Both the position numbers and the translations under genes were made by a program. Under the pieces are notes generated by a model. That model had not been told where the DNA came from. It was given only the letters and a program-made list of their open reading frames with translations, and did not search any database. Shown here piece by piece: positions 47,428-55,723 of a DNA stretch of 64,000 nt; the stretch's first letter is position 1, and each line of letters begins with the position of its first letter. Source of the stretch: Verrucomicrobiia bacterium (lineage in GTDB: Bacteria > Verrucomicrobiota > Verrucomicrobiia > Verrucomicrobiales > Akkermansiaceae); contig CANHQJ010000006.1 in the NCBI GenBank assembly GCA_947462875.1, positions 62,001 through 126,000 on the forward strand, written 5' to 3'.

Positions 47428-48036
47428 ATGGAGCAGGTCTTGCACAAATCGGTATTGGTGCTGAACCGCAACTGGCAGGCGGTGCAGACCTGCACGGCGC
47501 GGCGGGCGGTGCATTTGCTGAGCATCGGCCATGCCCGGGTGGTGCAGGAAGAGGGGGAGGAAATGTATGAGACGCACGATTTCGAGTCGTGGCTGGACTA
47601 TTCCCAGCGCGCGCCGCAAGCATCGATGATTCACTCGGTGCGCATTGCCATGCGGGTGCCGAAAATCATCGTGCTCTCGCTCTACGACAAGATCCCCAGC
47701 AAGGACGTGACCTTTTCGCGGCGCAACGTGTTCTGGCGGGATCAATACACCTGTCAGTACTGTTTCCAGTCCTTCGCCGAATCCGAGCTGAACCTCGATC
47801 ACGTCATCCCGCGGCAAAAGGGCGGCAAAACCAGCTGGGAAAACATCGTGACCTCCTGTGTGAAATGCAATACCCGCAAGGGCAACAAGCTGCCGCACGA
47901 GGCAAACATGCACCCGCGCAACAAGCCCGTCGCGCCGCGTTGGAAGCCGGATTTCGGCATCCGCGAGCAGCAACAGGATGAGGCGTGGGCGACGTTTCTG
48001 ACCCCGAATCGCGATCGCTACGGCCTGGCGGGATGA
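47428..48036 (+). CDS. HNH endonuclease family protein
   Basis: The 202-residue product starts with HKSVLVLNRNWQAVQTCTARRAV, an N-terminal region common in small HNH proteins of environmental bacteria. The HNH core contains CQYCFQSF, LNLDHVIPRQKGGKTSWENIV and SCVKCNTRKGNKLP. The two Cys pairs bind structural zinc and the Asp-His pair binds the metal. It is not next to a methyltransferase, intron or phage genes, so a restriction role is not supported. Members like this are widespread as single chromosomal genes. Confidence 0.88.
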   Translation: MEQVLHKSVLVLNRNWQAVQTCTARRAVHLLSIGHARVVQEEGEEMYETHDFESWLDYSQRAPQASMIHSVRIAMRVPKIIVLSLYDKIPSKDVTFSRRNVFWRDQYTCQYCFQSFAESELNLDHVIPRQKGGKTSWENIVTSCVKCNTRKGNKLPHEANMHPRNKPVAPRWKPDFGIREQQQDEAWATFLTPNRDRYGLAG

Positions 48037-48051
48037 GTTCCGCAAGGGAGC

Positions 48052-48069
48052 TTGTGAAAAATTTCACAA
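48052..48069. promoter_or_regulatory. Perfect Rex operator upstream of cytochrome oxidase operon
   Basis: TTGTGAAAAATTTCACAA is an exact match to the Rex operator (TTGTGAA-N4-TTCACAA): 7-bp arms at 48052-48058 and 48063-48069. It lies 160 bases before the coxA start. Candidate promoter elements (TTGCCT at 48072 and TTTACA at 48095, 17 bases apart) are directly downstream, so bound Rex would cover the promoter. A Rex gene is in the window at 3290. Confidence 0.8.
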
Positions 48070-48228
48070 AGTTGCCTAAAAACGCATCTTTTCCTTTACA
48101 AGGACGGCGATGAAGTACACTTTGTCGCAGCAATTCCGAGTCGAGCAGCGTTGATTTTTGCAAACAATTGCAGGAGAAAATGTTGCAAAACCAAGGGTTG
48201 TGGGGCCATCTAACAATTTATCACATAC

Positions 48229-50121
48229 ATGAGCGCACACGCAGCGACCGCAGATCACAGCCACCATGACGACCATGGGCACCATCATGAACCGGGCTTT
48301 TGGCAGAAGTATGTTTTTTCGACCGACCACAAGGTGATCGGCATCCAGTATGGCATCACCGCGATGCTGTTTTTGTTGTTCGGATTTTACCTGATGATGG
48401 TGATGCGCTGGTCCATCGCCTACCCGCACGAGCCCCTGCCGGGCTGGATGAGCTGGGTGTTTACGGACACCTGGAAAGCACGCTGGTTGCAGGATGGCAA
48501 AGTCACGGGTGATACCTACAACATGTTCGGTGCCATGCACGGCACGATCATGGTCTTCCTCGGCGTGGTGCCGCTCGGATTCGGTGCTTTCGGAAACTAC
48601 GTGACGCCCTTGCAGATCGGTGCCGTGGATATGGCGTTCCCGAAACTCAACATGATGTCCTACTGGATCTACCTGCTCGGTGGTCTGATCATGTGTGCCT
48701 CGTTTTTCATGGAGTCGGGAGCCGCCAAGTCCGGCTGGACGAACTACTCGCCCCTGGCGGGATTTGCCGACGGGCAGATTGTCAACCAATGGCTCGCGGG
48801 GCAAACGCAGTGGCTGCTGGGACTGGTGATGCTCATCACTTCCTCGCTGCTGGGTTCGGTCAACTTCGTGACCACGATCATAAACCTCCGCGCCCGCGGC
48901 ATGACCTGGATGCGAATGCCGTTTTTCGTATGGGCCATGCTGGTGACCGGTTTCCTCCTGCTGCTCGCTTTCCCACCGCTGGAAGCCGCGGGCATCATGC
49001 AGCTGGTGGACCGCGTGTTCCATTCCTCGTTCTTTATGCCATCCGGTCTGTTCACCAAGTCGGAAGGTCTCGCTGAGCTTTCCGGTGGCGGTAGTCCGCT
49101 GCTGTTCCAGCACTTGTTCTGGTTCCTCGGCCACCCTGAGGTGTATGTGCTTCTTCTTCCCGCCATCGCTTGCGTGGCGGAAATCATCCCCGCCAACACA
49201 CGTCGTCCGATGTGGGGCTACAAGTCGATGGTCTATGGTGTGATCGTGCTCGGCTTCCTTTCCTTCATCGTCTGGGCGCACCACATGTATCTCACCGGCA
49301 TGGGGCCGAAAATTTCCACATGGTTCCAGATCACGACCGTGCTCATTTCGGTTCCTTCGGTGATTCTGCTCACCGCCTTGATGATCTCGCTGTGGGGTGG
49401 TTCCATCCGCTTCACTCCCGCGATGATCTGGGCCTGCGCGTTCATCCCGATGTTCGGCATCGGCGGTCTTACCGGCCTGCCGCTGGCCTTCAACCTGGTG
49501 GACTTGCACTTGCATGACACATACTACGTGATCGGCCACTTCCACTACGTCGTGGCACCGGGCATTTTGTTCGGTCTCTTTGGAGGTGTTCATCACTGGT
49601 ATCCGAAGATCACCGGTCGCTACCTGAGCAAGACGCTCAATCACCTGCACTTCTGGCCCACGCTGGTCTGCATGAACTTCCTGTTCTTCCCGATGTTGAT
49701 CCAAGGCATGGCCGGTTTCCACCGCCGCTGGTACAACGGTGGTGACGCCTATCTGGCCAAGGCGGCCGATTCCGCCAACGTCTTCGGCAAAACGGTGGCC
49801 GAGTATATCGACCTCAATATCACCATGTCGTGGGCTGCCTGGATCATGGCCGCCTTCCAATTGCCCTTCATCATCAACGTCTTCCTCTCCCTTCGCACCG
49901 GCAAAAAAGTCGAAAGCGACAATCCTTGGAATGCGACGACTCTCGAATGGGCGACGCCGACACCTCCGGGCCATGGCAACTTCACCTTCGATGTGGCGGC
50001 CTATCGCGGACCCTACGAGTATAGCCAGCCCGGTGCGGATGAGGATTACTCGCCGCAGTGGGAGAAACCCAAAACGGACAGCCCCGTGGTGGCACCGCAG
50101 CCCACCACCGCCCATCATTGA
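48229..50121 (+). CDS. coxA: Cytochrome c oxidase subunit I (heme-copper oxidase, type A)
   Basis: This is the catalytic subunit that reduces O2 and pumps protons. The 630-residue membrane protein starts with a His/Asp-rich tail (HSHHDDHGHHHE). Heme a is bound by the His of FGAMHGTIMVF and by HFHYVVAPG, the CuB site by GHPEVYVLLLP and HHMYLTGM, and LHDTYYVIGHFHY ends the heme a3 site. The D-channel Asp sits in LQIGAVDMAFPKLN. The segment GHPEVY carries the Tyr-His pair and pump Glu, so this is an A1-type proton-pumping oxidase. A Pro/His tail of about 50 residues closes it. It is the first gene of a six-gene operon. Confidence 0.95.
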   Translation: MSAHAATADHSHHDDHGHHHEPGFWQKYVFSTDHKVIGIQYGITAMLFLLFGFYLMMVMRWSIAYPHEPLPGWMSWVFTDTWKARWLQDGKVTGDTYNMFGAMHGTIMVFLGVVPLGFGAFGNYVTPLQIGAVDMAFPKLNMMSYWIYLLGGLIMCASFFMESGAAKSGWTNYSPLAGFADGQIVNQWLAGQTQWLLGLVMLITSSLLGSVNFVTTIINLRARGMTWMRMPFFVWAMLVTGFLLLLAFPPLEAAGIMQLVDRVFHSSFFMPSGLFTKSEGLAELSGGGSPLLFQHLFWFLGHPEVYVLLLPAIACVAEIIPANTRRPMWGYKSMVYGVIVLGFLSFIVWAHHMYLTGMGPKISTWFQITTVLISVPSVILLTALMISLWGGSIRFTPAMIWACAFIPMFGIGGLTGLPLAFNLVDLHLHDTYYVIGHFHYVVAPGILFGLFGGVHHWYPKITGRYLSKTLNHLHFWPTLVCMNFLFFPMLIQGMAGFHRRWYNGGDAYLAKAADSANVFGKTVAEYIDLNITMSWAAWIMAAFQLPFIINVFLSLRTGKKVESDNPWNATTLEWATPTPPGHGNFTFDVAAYRGPYEYSQPGADEDYSPQWEKPKTDSPVVAPQPTTAHH

Positions 50122-50158
50122 TCCCCGGCACGCACTCTATCTCTCTAACTGATTCACT

Positions 50159-51742
50159 ATGGAAATTCCCTACATTTTCACGCCGCGCAAAGATACTGGA
50201 ATGTGCAATTCCAAGATCGCCATCTGGCTGTTCCTGGCATCCGAGGTGATGCTCTTCGGCGGCTTTTTCTCGTCCTACGTTTACCTGCGTCTGGGCGCCG
50301 ACTATCCCTGGCCGGAGCGTGCTCTGCCGGTGCTGCCGGGTCTGATCAACACCTTCGTGCTGATCTTTTCCTCGGTCACTGTGGTGTTCGCGTGGGCGGC
50401 GCTGAAATTGCGCAAGTGGGGCATGTTCCAATTGTGCATGGGCATCACCATCGCCTGCGCTGCCATTTTCATGGGCTTGAAAGGCATTGAGTATAACGTC
50501 AAGTGGCATCACCAAGCAGTGCGTCTGACCGACTACACCATTCTGGAAGGCCACCTCGATAAGGATCCGAAAGCTATCGACGCCAAAGGCCAGCCGTATG
50601 AGGCCGATGTCATTCACGTCAATGCCGAAAAACTGACCTTCAGCACCGTGCGTTTCCACAAGCCATGGGTCGAGGAAATCATCCGCCAGGCAGAAGCGGG
50701 CAAAGCCACCGTCGCTCTTGCCGAGGAGCTTTCGCTGCAGGGACAAAAGCTCCCCGCTGGCACCAAACTGAGTGTTGACCTGCTGGAAGCGATTCAGAAA
50801 AACCACCTCAAATCCCGTGCCAACAACGCCGATGTCCGCACCGATGCCCTGCGCGGCGAGTGGGTGGCGGCCAAGGCTAAGGCGGAAAACGCTGGCAAAC
50901 AAGGCTGGGAAATGGCACCGAACATCAACATCGATCCCGCCAAGATTGCCAACAGCATCATGGTCGAGACTCCGAGTGTTTCCTTTGTGGTCACGCCTCC
51001 CACCAATCTGTGGTTCAAGCACCGCGACATCAAGGAAGGTGCTGATCAATCGCGTCTCCGCGATGACACCGCCATCATCGGCAAACTGCAAGACAGTCCC
51101 GTGGCCTTCCACAACCTGGACGCCATCGATTTCCGCCACGTCGTGATGCAGGCGGAAAAGAAGGGGATCGATCCCGTGAAAGCCATCGAAAACACCTGGC
51201 TGATCAAGCATAGCAAAGAGGCCAAAGAGGCGTGGGAGTGGAACAAGGCGCAAACCGCGAGGCTGGAGCAAGAGCTTCTCGATAAATACGGTCGCGATGA
51301 AAACAACCAACCCAAGCGTGTGCCTACCCTGACCGAGCGCTATCGCATCGGCTGGAAGGACTTTGTGGCGAAGGCGGATGGCGTGGACAAAGGCAAAGAG
51401 AAAATCCACACCAGCGAGGAGTTCATGGGGCCAAACTATGAACTGCGCGAGCCCAAGCACACTTTCCCGCACCTGCACATTCCCCGTGAGCTGGTCTTCC
51501 TCAGCGGCAAGTTCACTCCCGCCTGGAACACCTACTATGCCATTTATTTCACAATGACCTTCCTCCACGGCTTGCACGTGATCGGTGGTGCGATCGTGCT
51601 GGGCTACTATCTGTTCCGCGGCAAAAAAATGTATCAGAGCAATCCCGAGTGGCTCGCGAACCGCGTGGAAGTCGGCGGCCTGTTCTGGCACTTTGTGGAC
51701 CTGGTGTGGATCTTCCTCTTCCCCATCCTCTATTTGATGTAA
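50159..51742 (+). CDS. coxC: Cytochrome c oxidase subunit III with large inserted loop
   Basis: Residues 18-112 form three membrane helices (AIWLFLASEVMLFGGFFSSY, the LINTFVLIFSSVTVVFAWAA helix, and CMGITIACAAIFMGLKGIEY). Residues 452-527 give two more (the FTMTFLHGLHVIGGAIVLGY part and VGGLFWHFVDLVWIFLF). All five match a five-helix CoxC. Between them lie about 330 extra residues (about 118-450, bases 50510-51509), hydrophilic and rich in Lys, Asp and Glu, with helical stretches (EEIIRQAEAGKATVALAEEL). By topology of subunit III the insertion should face the periplasm. The frame is clean and codon use does not differ, so this is not an artefact. Its function is unknown. Confidence 0.9.
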   Translation: MEIPYIFTPRKDTGMCNSKIAIWLFLASEVMLFGGFFSSYVYLRLGADYPWPERALPVLPGLINTFVLIFSSVTVVFAWAALKLRKWGMFQLCMGITIACAAIFMGLKGIEYNVKWHHQAVRLTDYTILEGHLDKDPKAIDAKGQPYEADVIHVNAEKLTFSTVRFHKPWVEEIIRQAEAGKATVALAEELSLQGQKLPAGTKLSVDLLEAIQKNHLKSRANNADVRTDALRGEWVAAKAKAENAGKQGWEMAPNINIDPAKIANSIMVETPSVSFVVTPPTNLWFKHRDIKEGADQSRLRDDTAIIGKLQDSPVAFHNLDAIDFRHVVMQAEKKGIDPVKAIENTWLIKHSKEAKEAWEWNKAQTARLEQELLDKYGRDENNQPKRVPTLTERYRIGWKDFVAKADGVDKGKEKIHTSEEFMGPNYELREPKHTFPHLHIPRELVFLSGKFTPAWNTYYAIYFTMTFLHGLHVIGGAIVLGYYLFRGKKMYQSNPEWLANRVEVGGLFWHFVDLVWIFLFPILYLM

Positions 51743-51767
51743 TTTTCCCTGCTAAATCATTATTCTT

Positions 51768-52115
51768 ATGGCTGATTCTCCCGAACAAATCAAAAAGTCG
51801 ATCAAGACCTACACCTTCATCGGTCTTGTGCTCTTCATCTTCACCGGCGTAACCGTCGCCGTGGCAACAGTGCCTGCTCTTGACATCGGCGTTCATGGCT
51901 TCGACCACTGGGACATGATTCTCGGTCTGCTCATCGCCAGTTTCAAGGCGACCCTGGTCGGCTACATTTTCATGCACTTGAATCACGAGAAAAAGGCCAT
52001 TTACTGGATCTTTTTCGGAGCGCTTGTGTTTTTTGCGTTCATGATTGTCCTGATCATGTCGGCGAAAAGCGACCCGATCCACTTCAACGGTTTTGATCTC
52101 GGTCTGCCATTCTGA
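51768..52115 (+). CDS. Cytochrome c oxidase subunit IV-like protein
   Basis: The 115-residue product has three hydrophobic helices, with IKTYTFIGLVLFIFTGVTVAVATV first and then ILGLLIASFKATLVGYIFMHL and IFFGALVFFAFMIVLIM. The segment SFKATLVGYIFMHLNHEKK is the signature of the cytochrome oxidase subunit IV (COX4_pro/CtaF-like) family. It is a small accessory subunit in the cytoplasmic membrane. It lies between subunit III and the two tiny proteins of the operon. Confidence 0.85.
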   Translation: MADSPEQIKKSIKTYTFIGLVLFIFTGVTVAVATVPALDIGVHGFDHWDMILGLLIASFKATLVGYIFMHLNHEKKAIYWIFFGALVFFAFMIVLIMSAKSDPIHFNGFDLGLPF

Positions 52116-52133
52116 TCCTCAACAGCCATCGCC

Positions 52134-52334
52134 ATGTCGCTCAAATCCTTCCACATCGTCTTTGTCACGTTCACCTTCCTGATGAGCCTGTTTTTCGTGT
52201 TGTGGTCGTTTCTCTGGGCGGCGGATGTTTCGATGGTCACGCGGGTGATCGGCTGGAGCGGCATTGCCGGTCTCTTGCTGGTGCCGGTTTACGCCGTGTA
52301 TTTCTGGAAAAAATCCGCCAAGCTCATCCTCTAA
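52134..52334 (+). CDS. Small membrane protein of the oxidase operon (two helices)
   Basis: The 66-residue product has two hydrophobic helices (about 5-29 and 38-58, with the pair TFTFLMSLFFVLWSFLW and IAGLLLVPVYAVYFW). It ends KKSAKLIL. No family name is known to me. Its place inside the operon, 18 bases after subunit IV, suggests a small structural or assembly subunit of the oxidase. Confidence 0.7.
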   Translation: MSLKSFHIVFVTFTFLMSLFFVLWSFLWAADVSMVTRVIGWSGIAGLLLVPVYAVYFWKKSAKLIL

Positions 52335-52347
52335 CCTTCTTGGAATC

Positions 52348-52551
52348 ATGCTCTCTTGTGTCACATGCCAAGCCAATAGCGCCCTGGGCGGTAACGATGC
52401 CGTGGGGTGGTCGATCTTTTTCCTGTTGATCGTGATTCTTCTGGTCGCGGCCACGGTGGTCTTTTTCATGGTTCGCCTCGCGATGCGGGCGAAAAAATAC
52501 GCCCTGGAAGAAGAGGCGGCCCTGCTCGCCGAATCCTCCGTTTCCCAATGA
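52348..52551 (+). CDS. Small CxxC membrane protein of the oxidase operon
   Basis: The 67-residue product begins MLSCVTCQAN with a CxxC motif, then has one membrane helix (about 20-47, SIFFLLIVILLVAATVVFFM) and an acidic C-terminus. Short 'CxVC...' single-helix proteins often precede subunit II genes in planctomycete and verrucomicrobial oxidase operons. The two Cys may contact copper or heme during assembly, which is inference. It is too short to be a subunit IV. It starts 13 bases after the previous gene. Confidence 0.7.
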   Translation: MLSCVTCQANSALGGNDAVGWSIFFLLIVILLVAATVVFFMVRLAMRAKKYALEEEAALLAESSVSQ

Positions 52552-52566
52552 TTTTCCCTTTTTCTT

Positions 52567-53352
52567 ATGTCACCATCCAAATTCCTAGGTATTCCCGATA
52601 GTTTTTCCGACCACGGCCCGCAAGTCGACCACTTGATCGATGTGGTGCATTGGTTCATGATCGTGCTGTTCATCGGTTGGTCCGTTTACATGGCCGTCAC
52701 CCTGATCCGTTTCCGCCGCTCGGCCAAGCCCAAGGCTGACTATCACGGTGTGACGAATCATGCCTCCTCGCACATTGAGATTGCCGTGATCATCGTGGAA
52801 GCTGTGTTGCTGCTGGGTTTCGCGATTCCGCTATGGCGCGAACGCACCGATACCTTCAAGCTGGTGGTGCAAAATGATCACGTCCGCGTGCGTGTGGTGG
52901 GTTGGCAGTTCGGCTGGACCTATCACTACCCCGGTGCCGATGGCAAGTTTGGCCGCATCGATCCCTTTGCCATCTCCAGCACGAACGAGCTCGGTATCGA
53001 TTACACCGACCCGAATGCGGCCGATGACTTCACCAGCCCGATCCTGAAGCTGCCCAAAAATATTCCTGCGATTCTCAACATCGGCAGCAAGGACGTGATT
53101 CACAACTACTCGATTGTGCCGATGCGCATCCAGCAGGATGCGATCCCCGGCAAGGAGATCCCGATGTGGTTCACTCCCATCAAGACGCTCGAAACCTCCG
53201 TGGTTTGCGGTCAGCTTTGCGGTGAAGGTCACGGCAACATGGTCGGCTCGCTGGAGGTCATCGAAGCCGCGGAATTCAAGACATGGTCGGCCGGCCTATC
53301 GGATGCCGCGTTGAAAGCCAATCAGCCGAAGGCACCGGTGGCTGCACGCTAA
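52567..53352 (+). CDS. coxB: Cytochrome c oxidase subunit II
   Basis: The 261-residue product has two membrane helices at the N-terminus (VHWFMIVLFIGWSVYMAV; VIIVEAVLLLGFAIPL) and a periplasmic cupredoxin domain. The CuA site is complete: the His of DVIHNYSIVPM, then CGQLCGEGHGNM with two Cys, Glu, His and Met. WQFGWTYHYPG is the usual aromatic electron-entry patch. No c-type heme motif is fused, so electrons come from a separate cytochrome. It is the last gene of the operon, unlike the usual coxB-coxA-coxC order. Confidence 0.94.
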   Translation: MSPSKFLGIPDSFSDHGPQVDHLIDVVHWFMIVLFIGWSVYMAVTLIRFRRSAKPKADYHGVTNHASSHIEIAVIIVEAVLLLGFAIPLWRERTDTFKLVVQNDHVRVRVVGWQFGWTYHYPGADGKFGRIDPFAISSTNELGIDYTDPNAADDFTSPILKLPKNIPAILNIGSKDVIHNYSIVPMRIQQDAIPGKEIPMWFTPIKTLETSVVCGQLCGEGHGNMVGSLEVIEAAEFKTWSAGLSDAALKANQPKAPVAAR

Positions 53353-53432
53353 TGCGGGGCTGTCCCGCTGGCGTGTGAATTTTTCCGTTGTGGTTTTGAT
53401 CGATCTTTTTTAGACTCGACCCACTCGCGATC

Positions 53433-54158
53433 ATGATCTTTTCCTTTACCAGATGGCTGCGCAGCCTGTCCGTCTTCTTGTTGCTGACTTCCCTGACCTG
53501 GGCGGCTGACGAGACAAAGCCCGGTAAGGTGACCGCACCCGCTGGCAATGCAACAACCCCGGCGGCTGAGGCAGCGAAAGGGGAGGGCAAAGAGACAGCC
53601 GCGCCAGTTGCGGTAAAGCCTAACGACGAGGCTCCCGGCACTGAACCCGAGGAGGACGAGGAACGGGCGGCGGAAAAAAAAGAGGCGGAAGACTCGGTCA
53701 AGGTCGCGCGTCCTGTGAGTGCCGATCCCGTTCAGGTCTTTGGCTGGCGTGAAAAGGTCAAAGTCGGCGAGATGACGGATACGATGGTGGCGAAGTTGGA
53801 CACCGGCGCCCTCACGAGCTCGCTGCACGCGGAAAACCAGCAGTTGTTCGAGCGCGATGGGAAAAAGTGGGTGAAGTTCGTGCTGACGGATCCCGGCCAG
53901 GCGGGAGCGAAACGCTATGACATCGAGGCTCCTCTGGCGCGCACGGTGCTGATCAAGGAACCGGGTGGGCAATCGGAACGCCGCAATGTGGTGCGGTTGA
54001 ATTTTCAGATTGGCGAGCGCAGCATCAAGGCGGAGTTCACCTTGAACAATCGCGACAACATGATTTGTCCGGTATTGATCGGACGCTCCACGATCCAAGT
54101 CCTCGGCTGGGTGGATCCCAGCCGCACCTATCTGGCCGACGATAAAATCTTTCGCTAG
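53433..54158 (+). CDS. Retropepsin-like RimB-type protease, exported
   Basis: The 241-residue product starts with a signal peptide and a long Ala/Pro/Glu linker (about 25-90), followed by a RimK/LysX-associated protease domain. It has VFGWREKVKVGEM, KLDTGALTSSLHAEN (the Asp-Thr-Gly catalytic-type motif) and FTLNNRDNMICPVLIGRSTI. Proteins of this family are called ATP-dependent zinc protease in databases, but the fold is retropepsin-like. In Pseudomonas a relative (RimB) works with RimK on the glutamate tail of ribosomal S6. An exported form next to a membrane transglutaminase-like protein acts elsewhere, probably on peptides made by the ligase two genes on. Confidence 0.85.
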   Translation: MIFSFTRWLRSLSVFLLLTSLTWAADETKPGKVTAPAGNATTPAAEAAKGEGKETAAPVAVKPNDEAPGTEPEEDEERAAEKKEAEDSVKVARPVSADPVQVFGWREKVKVGEMTDTMVAKLDTGALTSSLHAENQQLFERDGKKWVKFVLTDPGQAGAKRYDIEAPLARTVLIKEPGGQSERRNVVRLNFQIGERSIKAEFTLNNRDNMICPVLIGRSTIQVLGWVDPSRTYLADDKIFR

Positions 54159-54166
54159 GAAAATCT

Positions 54167-55717
54167 ATGTCCTCCCAATTGCGATTGATTCTGGCAGTGC
54201 TGTTCTTGTGCGTGCTGGGCATTGGACTGGCGGTTTATAAAAATCGATCTCTCGGCGTGCCGTTGTGGGTGGGCACCAAGGCGACATCGTGGCTGGTGGA
54301 GGCCAAGGTTTCGTTTTTTCACGGTGAGGCAGCCGCTCCCGTTACGGTCAAGCTGGCGCTGCCCGCCGCTGCTGCGGACGAAAGCATTGGTCAGGAGGCT
54401 GGCTCGCTGGGTTTCGGCTACACGACAGAGGCGGGATTGTCGGGATTGAAAGCGGTGTGGTCGGCACGGCAACCGTCGGAGGGCTCGCATGCGCTCTACT
54501 ACCGTGTGCGTTTTCCCGAGCGGTTCAAGACTGGCGGTGGTGGTGAGGAAGTGAAGGGGACTCCGCCAGTGGCCGAGTCTCCGGGGTTGTCGGGTCCGCT
54601 GGAAAAAGCGGCGCAGGGGCTGATCGAAAAATCGCGCGCGGTCTCGGCAGATACGGATACTTTTTTTACCCATCTTTTTTTACAGGTGGCCAAGGACAAC
54701 TCGGCCCAGGAGGTGTTGCTGCTGCGCCGGCACTACCAGAACGTCGAGAAGGTGAGTGAGGAAAACCTGCTGATCGTGATGGGCATCGATTTGCTGAAAC
54801 TTGCGGGCATCCCCGCGCGTCTGGCGCATGGTGTCCGCCTGGATGCGAACATCGGGCCGCAGCAGGCGCTGCCTTTGATCGAATACTGCGATGGCGCGAC
54901 GTGGAAGGTCAAGAACCCCGCGCAGCCGAACGTGAGCCTGCGCAGTGAGAATATTTTTGTCTGGAACCGTGGCGGTGTGCCGCTGCTGGATGTGATCGGT
55001 GGCGAAAACTCGAAGGTGTCCTTCACGGTGGTGAAGGACATGATTCCGCTGGACCGCATGAACAGCCTGCGCGATTCGCCGTTTCTGGCATCGACGATTC
55101 TCTCCCTCCCGGTCTCCGAGCGCGCGGTGTTCCGCTATGTGGTGCTGATTCCGTTAGGGGCTTTTGTGGTGGTGATTTTGCGCAATATCGTCGGCATCCC
55201 GACTCTCGGCACCTTTATGCCCGTGCTGCTGGCGCTGGCCTTTCTGGAAATGGACCTGGGCCTGGGCATCGTGATGTTTGCGGTGATCGTGGCCGTGGGT
55301 TTGTATTTCCGTTTCCTGCTCTCCAGCATGAACCTGCTGGTGGTGCCGCGCGTGGCGGCCTGTGTGGTCATCGTGACGATGCTGATGCTGTTGATGTCCC
55401 TGATCAGCTGGCGCTTGGGCGTCCGTGGTGTGCTGCAGATCACCTTGTTTCCCATGATCATCATTGCCTGGACGATCGAGCGCATGTCGCTGATCTGGGA
55501 GGAAGAGGGCAAACGCAATGCCATCATGCAGGTGGGCGGCTCGGTGTTTGTGGCGGTGGTGGCGTATCTGGTGATGAAAGTGCCGCAGATCCAGTACTGG
55601 GCCCAGTATTTCCCCGAACTGTTGTTGGTGCTCCTGGCGGCGATCCTGTTGATCGGTCGCTACACGGGCTATCGATTGAGCGAACTGCACCGCTTTCGCA
55701 ATTTTTCGGAATCCTGA
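54167..55717 (+). CDS. Inactive transglutaminase-like membrane protein (7TM)
   Basis: The 516-residue product has one N-terminal helix, a periplasmic inactive transglutaminase fold (about 40-310, with DTFFTHLFLQVA and LAGIPARLAHGVRL, but no catalytic Cys), and then seven C-terminal membrane helices from about residue 325 (FRYVVLIPLGAFVVVILRN region). This is the known domain pair Transglut_i_TM and 7TM_transglut. It probably presents or transports peptide substrates of the ATP-grasp ligase encoded next, 6 bases downstream. The protease gene lies 8 bases upstream. Activity is not proven for any member that I know. Confidence 0.87.
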   Translation: MSSQLRLILAVLFLCVLGIGLAVYKNRSLGVPLWVGTKATSWLVEAKVSFFHGEAAAPVTVKLALPAAAADESIGQEAGSLGFGYTTEAGLSGLKAVWSARQPSEGSHALYYRVRFPERFKTGGGGEEVKGTPPVAESPGLSGPLEKAAQGLIEKSRAVSADTDTFFTHLFLQVAKDNSAQEVLLLRRHYQNVEKVSEENLLIVMGIDLLKLAGIPARLAHGVRLDANIGPQQALPLIEYCDGATWKVKNPAQPNVSLRSENIFVWNRGGVPLLDVIGGENSKVSFTVVKDMIPLDRMNSLRDSPFLASTILSLPVSERAVFRYVVLIPLGAFVVVILRNIVGIPTLGTFMPVLLALAFLEMDLGLGIVMFAVIVAVGLYFRFLLSSMNLLVVPRVAACVVIVTMLMLLMSLISWRLGVRGVLQITLFPMIIIAWTIERMSLIWEEEGKRNAIMQVGGSVFVAVVAYLVMKVPQIQYWAQYFPELLLVLLAAILLIGRYTGYRLSELHRFRNFSES

Positions 55718-55723
55718 TGTGAT

